From contig NZ_VXCP01000001.1 of the NCBI RefSeq assembly GCF_011355085.1, forward strand, positions 138,285 through 202,284: a stretch of DNA of 64,000 bases. Direction: 5' to 3'. The translations under genes and the position numbers were made by a program. The notes under the pieces were generated by a model. It saw nothing but the letters and a program-made list of their open reading frames with translations. It did not search any database and had not been told where the DNA came from. This DNA is from Pseudomonas akapageensis (GTDB lineage: Bacteria; Pseudomonadota; Gammaproteobacteria; Pseudomonadales; Pseudomonadaceae). Of this stretch, positions 8,440 to 15,579 are shown piece by piece (the first letter of the stretch is position 1; the number at the start of each line of letters is the position of its first letter).

Positions 8440-9879
8440 TCAGTCCAGTTTGGGCAAGCGACTATCCAGCATCTGGTACAGGGCACTGTCCACCGGCCAG
8501 TTGCGCAACAAGCGCGCCCGGTCCCGGGCGAACGCCTGGGCGAAGCTGTGCAGGCTGTGGTGCTGGCACATGGCGTCGAGGTCGATCAAAGCCCAGCGCT
8601 GCCCATCCCAGAACAGGTTGTGGCCCTTGAAGTCGCCATGGCTGATCCGTGCCCCGATCAAGTCGGCAAACAACTGGTCCAGCGCCAGCAACTCGTTCTC
8701 CGGCACGTCCCCGGTTGCCACGTACGGCGCGAAATGCTCCAGCATGTCCGGGCCTGACAAGTATTCAGTCACCAGGTAGGCCTGGCGACGCAACCAGAAA
8801 AAACGCCGCTCCAGCAGGGCCAGCGGCTTTGGCGTGGCGATGCCGAGGAAATCCAGGCGGTTGCCTTCGACCCAGGAATGCCAGGCGCGGCTCGGGCGCC
8901 AGAAGCGCTTGAACCAATGCAGCATGTTCTTGATGTTGTAGCGTTTGACCACCAGCGTCCTGCCACCCACCTGGACACGACCGACACTGGCCGCGCCACC
9001 GGTCTTGTACAAGTGCCCCTTGTCGAGCAGTGCATCGGCCTGAGCCAGTACCGGCAACATGGCGGGTTCTTCTTCGCGGCGAATGGCGCGCAAGGCGAAG
9101 GCACCACGGCTGACACTGAACAGCGTGCAGTCACGGCCGACCTTGTCGAGAATGTCCTTGAGACGCCAGCTGCGCACTTTATCGACCTGCTTTTGCAGGG
9201 CCTCGAGCGGCAAGGCATGTTCACCGTTGGTCAGCAGGTAGTGCACCAGCAACTCTTCGATGTGAGGCTCGAAGTGCTTGGGTAGTTGCGCGAACAACAC
9301 GCCAAGGTTCTGCAGTACGCGCTGACGTGACAACGGCTTGCCAGCCTCCTCGGCACACACTCCGGCGCCGTCGATCAGGTACAAACGCCCTTGATGACGC
9401 AGCAGGTTATCCAGATGCAAGTCTTCCTGCCACAAGCCTTTGGCATGCATCGCGGCCACGGCAGCCAGGGCCTCACCGAGGACCGTTTGCTGCTCATCGG
9501 CCAGGGCCGGCAGATGCTCGACCGCGGCCCAGGCATCGCCCAGGCTCTGGGCACCTTCGAGGAACTCAAAGAGCAACCACCCCCCCTCACCTTCCTTCAG
9601 CCCGTCGGCCAGCAGCGCAGGTGTGGTCAAGCCTTGTCCGGCGAGCAGCCGAACTCCGGCCAATTCACGCTGAAAGTGCCGTGCCGCCTTCGGCCCGACG
9701 AGCAGCTTGGCCAGCACCGCACGCCCGCGCCAGACGGCCGCACCGACATAACGCTGCCCCGGCAATACCCGCAACAGGCTCAACAATTGCAATTGAGCCG
9801 GGCCCGCGGCATCGGCCAATTCCAGGCTCAAGGGCAACGCCGGACTGCGCCCGGCGCTTTTCAGTTCGGACAAACGCAT
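8440..9879 (-). CDS. wapQ: Double-domain LPS kinase-like protein (WapQ-like)
   Basis: A 479-aa protein containing two protein-kinase-like (InaA/RfaP fold) domains in tandem. The first has an ATP-lysine region KLLVGPKAARHF, a catalytic-loop LWQEDLHLDNLL and a DFG-equivalent YLIDGAGV. The second has TLVVKRYNIKNM, ISHGDFKGHNLFW and WALIDLDAMC. Both halves keep the key His/Asp-Asn and Asp residues, though the first has EDLH instead of HGD. It should phosphorylate LPS-core sugars, probably heptose, in the cytoplasm. The ATG at 9879 overlaps the stop of the previous kinase gene (TGATG) behind GGAGG; a TTG one codon upstream is also open. Naming follows the P. aeruginosa order. Confidence 0.75.
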   Translation of the reverse strand: MRLSELKSAGRSPALPLSLELADAAGPAQLQLLSLLRVLPGQRYVGAAVWRGRAVLAKLLVGPKAARHFQRELAGVRLLAGQGLTTPALLADGLKEGEGGWLLFEFLEGAQSLGDAWAAVEHLPALADEQQTVLGEALAAVAAMHAKGLWQEDLHLDNLLRHQGRLYLIDGAGVCAEEAGKPLSRQRVLQNLGVLFAQLPKHFEPHIEELLVHYLLTNGEHALPLEALQKQVDKVRSWRLKDILDKVGRDCTLFSVSRGAFALRAIRREEEPAMLPVLAQADALLDKGHLYKTGGAASVGRVQVGGRTLVVKRYNIKNMLHWFKRFWRPSRAWHSWVEGNRLDFLGIATPKPLALLERRFFWLRRQAYLVTEYLSGPDMLEHFAPYVATGDVPENELLALDQLFADLIGARISHGDFKGHNLFWDGQRWALIDLDAMCQHHSLHSFAQAFARDRARLLRNWPVDSALYQMLDSRLPKLD

Positions 9880-10631
9880 CAACTTACCCCTCCATGATCG
9901 CGGCGCGCACCCAGGCGCTGCATCCAGCTATCAACCAGCGAACTGTCCCGGGCCTGATCCAGATAGACCGACAACAGCAACCGCACCTCGTCTTCACTCC
10001 AGACCGGCGCCCTGCGCAGCAATGGCTCGAGGTCCTTGATCCGGTCGCGCCAGCCAAACAGCAATGGCCGGGTTTTCTCCAGATCGTTCAGTTGCGCTTG
10101 ATAACCCTCGGCACGTGCGCGCAGGAAAATGTGCCTGGGATAAAAACAGCCATGCACTTGCCCCGCACCGTGCAGCACCCGCGCAAGCGCGCCGCAGGCC
10201 TTGAGAATCGCTTCGCGTCGCCCGAGCTCGAACGTCGGCCAGTCAGCCAGCAGCGTATCCAGGTCGGACCATCCATCCGGAGCACGGGTTATCAGGATTG
10301 CACGGCGCTCGCCCTTGACCCGGCGCTCGCCAAAGAAGATCGCTTGCAAGGCCGGGATTGCAACTTCCTGATAATGGCTGATGTTGCGAAACTCGCGAGC
10401 GAAGGTCGGCTCGCCAAAGGGGTGACGCCAGGAACGCACCAGGAAGTTGCTCTGGCGCTTGAGGTGGAAACCCTTGCCCTCCAGCTCAAGGCGATGGACG
10501 CTGCTCCAGCCGCCACGGCCGATATCGGGCGGGTCCACGGCATCGAGTTCCAGCTCCCAGAGCTGCTCGAACTCATTCAAACCATGGCGCTGAAGCAGCC
10601 CCTGATCGGCGGCGGCAATGAAATCACTCAT
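9879..10631 (-). CDS. Lipopolysaccharide kinase InaA family protein
   Basis: A 250-aa kinase-fold protein between wapP and the wapQ-like gene. The visible motifs are a phosphate-loop/β3 region FHLKRQSNFLVRSW, VHGCFYPRHIFLRA in place of the usual HxDxxxxN catalytic loop, and QLNDLEKTR at the metal-binding Asp. The catalytic loop is the most degenerate of the four kinases in this operon, so it may be weakly active or have a special acceptor. Start and stop overlap the neighbours (ATGA upstream, TGATG downstream). It corresponds by order to PA5007 of P. aeruginosa, whose role in core phosphorylation is not settled. Confidence 0.75.
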   Translation of the reverse strand: MSDFIAAADQGLLQRHGLNEFEQLWELELDAVDPPDIGRGGWSSVHRLELEGKGFHLKRQSNFLVRSWRHPFGEPTFAREFRNISHYQEVAIPALQAIFFGERRVKGERRAILITRAPDGWSDLDTLLADWPTFELGRREAILKACGALARVLHGAGQVHGCFYPRHIFLRARAEGYQAQLNDLEKTRPLLFGWRDRIKDLEPLLRRAPVWSEDEVRLLLSVYLDQARDSSLVDSWMQRLGARRDHGGVS

Positions 10632-11362
10632 TCACGCCCCTCGAAGAACGTCACGATGTGGCGGATGCGTCGCTTGTCCGACGCATTGAGCCGCGCACGC
10701 TTGCGGTACTGCAGATAAAAGCGCAGCCGCTGGGTCGCCGACAGGTGATATTTGGCAACCTTGTCCAGGCAGGCAAGGTCCTTGGTGATCCGGTAACGCA
10801 GCATGAACCCCCACCAGAAGTCGCCATTGGGGCAGTCGATGAAATACAGCTTGCCTTCGTCATCAACCAGCAGGTTGCGCCACTTCAGGTCGTTATGGGT
10901 GAAGTGGTGGTCATGCATGATGCGCGTGTGGCGCGCCAGCTGACGGCTGATGCCATCGACCCAGCCGGCGTCGGACAACAGCGGATCCGAGCGCTGTGCC
11001 AACACCGCAAGATCCACGGTGCGCGGCAGTTCGCGCGTAATCATCGCGCCGCGGTCGTAGGTCGCTCCGCGCCGCTCCAATCCCCAGGCCACCACCTCGG
11101 CGGTAGGGATTCCCCACTTTGCGAAACGCTTGAGATTCTGCCACTCGGATTTGACCCGCGGCTTGCCCAGATAACGACGCAAGCCCTTGCCCGCACCGCG
11201 ATAACGCTTGACGTAATAGCTGACCCCCTCACGCTCGACGCGGATGACCTCGGACAACAGGTCGTGGGTCAACTGCTCGCCCTGCAAGGCGAACACGGCA
11301 TCGAGGGTTCCGAAGTCTGCCGCCAGGTGCGCGTAGGGAGGCTCCAGTCTCCAACCCGCCAT
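10628..11362 (-). CDS. wapP: LPS core sugar kinase (WapP-like)
   Basis: A 244-aa InaA-type kinase with a complete-looking set of motifs: VSYYVKRYRGAGKG for ATP binding, FTHNDLKWRNLLVDD as catalytic loop, and YFIDCPNG as the metal-binding Asp. It follows waaP with a TGATG stop/start overlap, the place of wapP in P. aeruginosa, which phosphorylates heptose II of the inner core. Acts in the cytoplasm on nascent LPS; no membrane segment is seen. Assignment rests on motifs plus gene order. Confidence 0.82.
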   Translation of the reverse strand: MAGWRLEPPYAHLAADFGTLDAVFALQGEQLTHDLLSEVIRVEREGVSYYVKRYRGAGKGLRRYLGKPRVKSEWQNLKRFAKWGIPTAEVVAWGLERRGATYDRGAMITRELPRTVDLAVLAQRSDPLLSDAGWVDGISRQLARHTRIMHDHHFTHNDLKWRNLLVDDEGKLYFIDCPNGDFWWGFMLRYRITKDLACLDKVAKYHLSATQRLRFYLQYRKRARLNASDKRRIRHIVTFFEGRE

Positions 11363-12168
11363 CAGAGCGCATCCCCATAACGTTGTTTGCGCTCATAGAG
11401 CTTGTTGGCCTTGGCCTGGAGCCAGGCGAGCAACGACGCCTCGTCACGCAATATCTGGCGCAACGGCTGCTGGAAATAACCACGCAGGAAGCGCAGTTTG
11501 TCTCGCTGGGTCAAGCCGATATCCAGCGCCGAGAAATACAGGGCTGCCAGGTCCTTGTTGCGCCAGCGCCGAGTGATCTGCGAACGGGTCTGGGCCCGAT
11601 GCAGGTCGATGACCGAGAGCTTGAAGTCATCGGCAGTCACTGGCTTGTCGATGTGCAGCAAGAAGTGGCAGATGTAGCAGTCACGATGGTTGACACCTGC
11701 CCGGTGCATCATGCCGGTCATGCGCGCCACTTCAGCGATCAGCGCATGCTTGAGGCGCGGCTGTGGCGGTTGCTGACGCCAGTTGATGCTGAAGTCTTCG
11801 AGGCTGACAGTCGGCGCCAGCTCTTCGGTCACGATGAACGAATGCTGGGCAGCCGGATTGTTGCCGCGCTCGCCATAGGCCACTGCGGTCATGGTCGGTA
11901 CACCGACCTCATGCAGGCGCTCGATGGCCCGCCATTCCTGGCCCGCTCCCAGCACCGGCAATTTTGCCGTCAGCAGATTCTTTGCCACCTCGCCCCAACC
12001 GATGCCCCGGTGGATCTTGACGAAATAACCGCGCCCTTCGACTTCGGTACGCAAGGTTCGACGGCCTTCCAGCTCGCGGTATACCTGCCCTTGCAAGCCC
12101 TCGACTTCGGCGAACGCGTCGCGCTCGGCCCAAAGCCGCTTGAAGGGTTCAGCCAGTATCAGTTTCAT
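11362..12168 (-). CDS. waaP: LPS core heptose(I) kinase WaaP (RfaP)
   Basis: A 268-aa protein, the usual WaaP length. It opens MKLILAEPFKRLWAERDAF and carries GYFVKIHRGIGWGEVAKN (ATP-binding lysine), HSFIVTEELAPTVSLED, the HRD-type catalytic loop VNHRDCYICHFLLH and the metal-binding LSVIDLHRAQ. It phosphorylates O4 of heptose I, a modification needed for outer-membrane integrity; in P. aeruginosa WaaP is essential and also autophosphorylates on tyrosine. The ATG overlaps the waaG stop by four bases, and the gene heads the block of four kinase genes. Confidence 0.92.
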   Translation of the reverse strand: MKLILAEPFKRLWAERDAFAEVEGLQGQVYRELEGRRTLRTEVEGRGYFVKIHRGIGWGEVAKNLLTAKLPVLGAGQEWRAIERLHEVGVPTMTAVAYGERGNNPAAQHSFIVTEELAPTVSLEDFSINWRQQPPQPRLKHALIAEVARMTGMMHRAGVNHRDCYICHFLLHIDKPVTADDFKLSVIDLHRAQTRSQITRRWRNKDLAALYFSALDIGLTQRDKLRFLRGYFQQPLRQILRDEASLLAWLQAKANKLYERKQRYGDAL

Positions 12169-13289
12169 TCGTGCCCCTGCGCCAGAATCACATCAGCCGC
12201 GTGTTGCGGCATGCTGTAAAGGTCGGCCGTCTCGGCAAAGGCCAGGCCATTGCGCGCCCACTGTGCGCGGGCGGTGTCGTCTTCGAGCATTTGTTCAAGA
12301 TATCGATTGAGCTGGTCCTGCTCGAACGGCTCATCCAGTACCTTGCCGCTGTCGGCCTCGGCAATGTAATGGGCATAACCGCATACTGCCGATACCAGCA
12401 CCGGCAAACCGGCCACCAACGCCTCGAGCAACACCGTACCGGTGTTTTCGTTGTAGGCCGGATGGATCAGCAGGTCGGCTCCCAGCAGAAAACGCGGAAT
12501 ATCACTGCGCCCCTTGAGGAATTGCACCTGCTCACCCAGCCCCAACGCAGCACTCTGCAACTGGAAGACCTTGGGATCGTCCTGGCCAATGACCTTCAGC
12601 CGGGTACGTTTGCGCAAGGCCGACGGCAGTGCCGCCAATGCCTTCAGGCTGCGGTCCACACCCTTGGTCTTGAAGCCTGAACCGATTTGCACCAGCAGCA
12701 ATTCATCATCCTTGAGCGCGAATTCGCGACGGAAAGCCTCACGAATCTGCGCTGCATTGGCCGGAGCCCGACGATCCTGGGCGATACCCGGCGGTAGCAG
12801 GTGAAAACGCTCTACCGGTGTGTCGTAGTGCTTGATGAACAGCGGCTGCTGCACTTCGGAAATCATCAGGATTTCGGTTTTCGCGTCCCGCGCGAACACT
12901 GCCCGCTCGTACTCGGCAAAGTGACGGTAGCGCCCCCAGCGCCGATACAGCGAGTTGCGCAAGGTCTGGGCCTTGTCCTCGAAACAGCCATCGGCTGCGT
13001 AGTAGACGTCCAGACCCGGCATCTTGTTGAAACCGATCAAACGGTCTACCGGGCGCCTGGCAAGGTCGGCTTCCATCCAGGCACTGAGCTTTTCATTGCG
13101 CCGATGGTTGAACAGCGCCTTGACCGGCGCTACCAGCACTTCGAAGCCGGGCGGCACGTCGCCTTCCCAGATCAGGGTATAAACCCTGATCTGATGACCG
13201 CGCTGCTGGCATTCCAGCGCAATGCGCATGAAGTCGCGCTGCAGGCCACCGAACGGGAAATACTTGTAAAGCACAAAAGCCAGTTGCAT
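12165..13289 (-). CDS. waaG: LPS core glucosyltransferase I WaaG
   Basis: A 374-aa GT4 enzyme. The true start is taken as the ATG at 13289, overlapping the waaC stop (TGATG). A longer frame to 13373 exists, but its first 28 residues are unlike WaaG. The sequence begins MQLAFVLYKYFPFGGLQRDF, typical of WaaG, and has the donor site LVQIGSGFKTKGVDRSLKAL and the EX7E motif ENTGTVLLEALVAGLPVL. It adds the first hexose to heptose II of the inner core. It lies between the heptosyltransferases and the kinase genes, as in other Pseudomonas. Confidence 0.93.
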   Translation of the reverse strand: MQLAFVLYKYFPFGGLQRDFMRIALECQQRGHQIRVYTLIWEGDVPPGFEVLVAPVKALFNHRRNEKLSAWMEADLARRPVDRLIGFNKMPGLDVYYAADGCFEDKAQTLRNSLYRRWGRYRHFAEYERAVFARDAKTEILMISEVQQPLFIKHYDTPVERFHLLPPGIAQDRRAPANAAQIREAFRREFALKDDELLLVQIGSGFKTKGVDRSLKALAALPSALRKRTRLKVIGQDDPKVFQLQSAALGLGEQVQFLKGRSDIPRFLLGADLLIHPAYNENTGTVLLEALVAGLPVLVSAVCGYAHYIAEADSGKVLDEPFEQDQLNRYLEQMLEDDTARAQWARNGLAFAETADLYSMPQHAADVILAQGHE

Positions 13290-14350
13290 CAACGAAGATC
13301 CTCGGCAAGCAGCATCGCAGCCAGTCGGCTTGCCACGCGCTCGGGGTTCAGACGAGTAAAGCACAGGGGCCACTCGCGTTTCAGATCGAACCGACGCTGA
13401 TCTTCAGCCGTCGGTTGATAGGTACATTTCTTCTGCAGGCACGGGGCACAGGGGAAATCGCTGCCCAGATGCACCTGGCCCTTGCCGTAGGCACCGGTCA
13501 GGCCCGGATTGGTCGGCCCGAACAACGACAGTGTCGGCACGTCCAGTGCGGCGGCCAGGTGACCGAGGCCGGTGTCTACCGCGACACAGGCCTTGGCACC
13601 CGCCAGTACACGGGCGACACCGGCCAGGTTCAATTTGGGCAGCACCACGGCATTCTTCAAGCCCGAAGCAATACGGTCGGCACGCTGATGTTCGGCCAGG
13701 TTGCCCCAGGGCAGGCGCACTTCGATGCCCGCCTGGCCCAGGCGTTCGGCCAGTTCACGCCAATAGGCTTCGGGCCAATGCTTGGTGTCCCAGGTAGTGC
13801 CGTGCAAAAACAGTACATAGGGTACAGACGCCGGCTTTTCCAGCAGGCGCGAGCGATTCAATCCGTAGTCGCCAATACCTGAAGGCAGGTCGTAGCCCAG
13901 GGCCAGGGCAAAGAGCTGGCGCACGCGCTCAACAGCATGTTGGCCACGTGCCACGGCCAGGCGCCGCTGATAAAAACGGCTGGCCAGGGGTTCACGCGCC
14001 GAATTGCGATCAAGGCCAGCGACCGGCGCCTTTACATAGCGGGTCAGCCAGGCACTCTTGAACAGCCCCTGGGCATCGATGACCAGGTCATAACGGGTTT
14101 CCCGCACGCGCTGCTTGAAACGTCGCCATTCGCCACTCTTGATGGTCTGCCAGAGATTCTTGCGCCAACGGCGGATGGCCACCGGAATCACCTTGTCGAC
14201 CGCCGGGTGCCAGGCCGGGATTTCGGCAAAGCCCTCTTCCACGACCCAGTCGAAACGGATGCCCGGAATGGCCCGAGCCGCGTCGGTCAGGGCCGGCAGC
14301 GTATGGATGACATCGCCCAGGGAAGAAGTCTTGATCAGCAATACCCGCAA
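13289..14350 (-). CDS. waaC: ADP-heptose:LPS heptosyltransferase I
   Basis: A 353-aa GT9 enzyme. It opens MRVLLIKTSSLGDVIHTLPA and has ACVAVDTGLGHLAAALDVPT with the donor-binding Asp/His, then LSLFGPTNPGLTGAYG. It transfers the first L-glycero-D-manno-heptose to Kdo. The start codon is TTG, one base after the waaF stop, with AGAGGT nine bases upstream. Four cysteines (APCLQKKC plus neighbours) in the C-terminal part are noted, as in other Pseudomonas WaaC. It forms the head of the operon with waaF. Confidence 0.95.
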   Translation of the reverse strand: MRVLLIKTSSLGDVIHTLPALTDAARAIPGIRFDWVVEEGFAEIPAWHPAVDKVIPVAIRRWRKNLWQTIKSGEWRRFKQRVRETRYDLVIDAQGLFKSAWLTRYVKAPVAGLDRNSAREPLASRFYQRRLAVARGQHAVERVRQLFALALGYDLPSGIGDYGLNRSRLLEKPASVPYVLFLHGTTWDTKHWPEAYWRELAERLGQAGIEVRLPWGNLAEHQRADRIASGLKNAVVLPKLNLAGVARVLAGAKACVAVDTGLGHLAAALDVPTLSLFGPTNPGLTGAYGKGQVHLGSDFPCAPCLQKKCTYQPTAEDQRRFDLKREWPLCFTRLNPERVASRLAAMLLAEDLR

Positions 14351-14351
14351 C

Positions 14352-15401
14352 TTACTGGACCTCTACCGTGACATCGATCAGCGTCGGACCATCCAGGCGC
14401 TGCAAGGCAGCAGCCACGGCCTGGGGTTCGAGTTGACGCAGGCAGTTATAGTGGCCGAAACGGCAAGTTCGATCGAAGCACGGACTGCACTCCAGGCCAA
14501 GGCGCACGATCTCGACCTGTTCGGCCAGCGGCGGCGTGAATCCAGGCGAAGTGGAACCGTATACGGCCACCAGCGGACGATTCAACGCAGCGGCCACATG
14601 CATCAGGCCGGAGTCATTGGACACCACGGCGTCGGCGCACGACATCAGGTCAATGGCTTCGGCCAGCGAAGTCTCGCCGCTGAGGTTGACCGACTCTTCA
14701 CGCAGGCCCGGAATCAGCCGCCCACGGATCGACTCGCCGACCGCATGGTCGTTCTTCGAGCCAAACAGCCAGACCTGCCAGCCTTCGCGGATCTTGATTT
14801 CGGCAACCTTGGCGTAGTGCTCGGAAGGCCAGCGCTTGGCCTCACCGAATTCGGCACCAGGGCACAGCGCCAGCACCGGCCGATCCAGGCTCAAACCGAA
14901 CTTGGCCAGGGCGGCATCGCGACTGGCCGCGCCGATCTGCAGGCGCGGTCGCGGGTAAGGCTTGGGCAGATCGGCGCCCGCTTCATAGGCCAGGGCCATG
15001 AAACGCTCGATCATCAGTGGATAGCGCTCTTTATCCAGCGTACGCACATCGTTGAGCAGGCCATAGCGCAACTCGCCACGCCAGCCGGTGCGCTTGGGAA
15101 TGCCGGCGAAGAACGGTACCAGCGCCGACTTCATCGAGTTCGGCAGCAGAATCGCCTGGTCGTATTGGCCCCGCAGGGACTTGCCGATCCTGCGCCGGGT
15201 CGCCAGTTCCAGCACGCCATGGCCGAGCGGAAAGCTCAAGGCCTGGCGCACTTCGGGCATGCGCTCCAGGATCGGCCGGCTCCACTCGGGTGCCAGCACA
15301 TCGATCACACTGTCAGGATGACGCTGTTTCAGGCACTGGAACAGGGTTTGCGCCATCACCATGTCGCCGACCCAGCTGGGCCCAATGATCAGAATTCTCA
15401 T
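14352..15401 (-). CDS. waaF: ADP-heptose:LPS heptosyltransferase II
   Basis: A 349-aa GT9 enzyme beginning MRILIIGPSWVGDMVMAQTL. It carries LCPGAEFGEAKRWPSEHYAK and the donor-binding AVVSNDSGLMHVAAALNRPL, followed by VAVYGSTSPGFTPPL, all diagnostic of WaaF. It adds heptose II to heptose I. It is the first gene of the LPS core run read from right to left. The weak Shine-Dalgarno GGATAGAGC precedes the ATG, and a hairpin lies just upstream in the leader. In P. aeruginosa ilvE lies between glnE and waaF; here only 178 bp separate them and no ilvE remnant is visible. Confidence 0.96.
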   Translation of the reverse strand: MRILIIGPSWVGDMVMAQTLFQCLKQRHPDSVIDVLAPEWSRPILERMPEVRQALSFPLGHGVLELATRRRIGKSLRGQYDQAILLPNSMKSALVPFFAGIPKRTGWRGELRYGLLNDVRTLDKERYPLMIERFMALAYEAGADLPKPYPRPRLQIGAASRDAALAKFGLSLDRPVLALCPGAEFGEAKRWPSEHYAKVAEIKIREGWQVWLFGSKNDHAVGESIRGRLIPGLREESVNLSGETSLAEAIDLMSCADAVVSNDSGLMHVAAALNRPLVAVYGSTSPGFTPPLAEQVEIVRLGLECSPCFDRTCRFGHYNCLRQLEPQAVAAALQRLDGPTLIDVTVEVQ

Positions 15402-15421
15402 GCTCTATCCAGAAACGATCA

Positions 15422-15470
15422 GGGAGGCTTCAGCCTGTATGAGAACAGCCTGGCCTCCCCGTCTTTTTTA
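15422..15470 (+). terminator. Hairpin plus T-run, oriented rightward, in the waaF leader
   Basis: GGGAGGC at 15422-15428 pairs with GCCTCCC at 15453-15459, followed by CGTCTTTTTTA on the plus strand. The shape is that of a rho-independent terminator for plus-strand transcription, yet both flanking genes are on the minus strand. Read on the minus strand it is a hairpin about 20 bases before the waaF ATG. The loop contains a direct repeat CAGCCTG. It could stop antisense transcripts or fold in the waaF leader. Confidence 0.5.
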
Positions 15471-15579
15471 AATCAGGCGTTATTCGACCAGTGTACGCCA
15501 CTCAGCGTGCACAGTGCGCTTGCCACCTGACCACCCCATTGCCGACAGCTTGAATGCGCCGCTCGATCCCGATTCGCCC

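Noticed and set aside
6610..8757. 715-aa plus-strand open frame opposite wapO
   Set aside because: Overlaps the carbamoyltransferase and the next kinase gene, lacks a start signal and has a shadow-like composition.
15402..15579. Remnant of ilvE between waaF and glnE
   Set aside because: The 178 bp hold no stretch resembling IlvE in any frame, and some Pseudomonas lack ilvE here, so absence is not by itself unusual.
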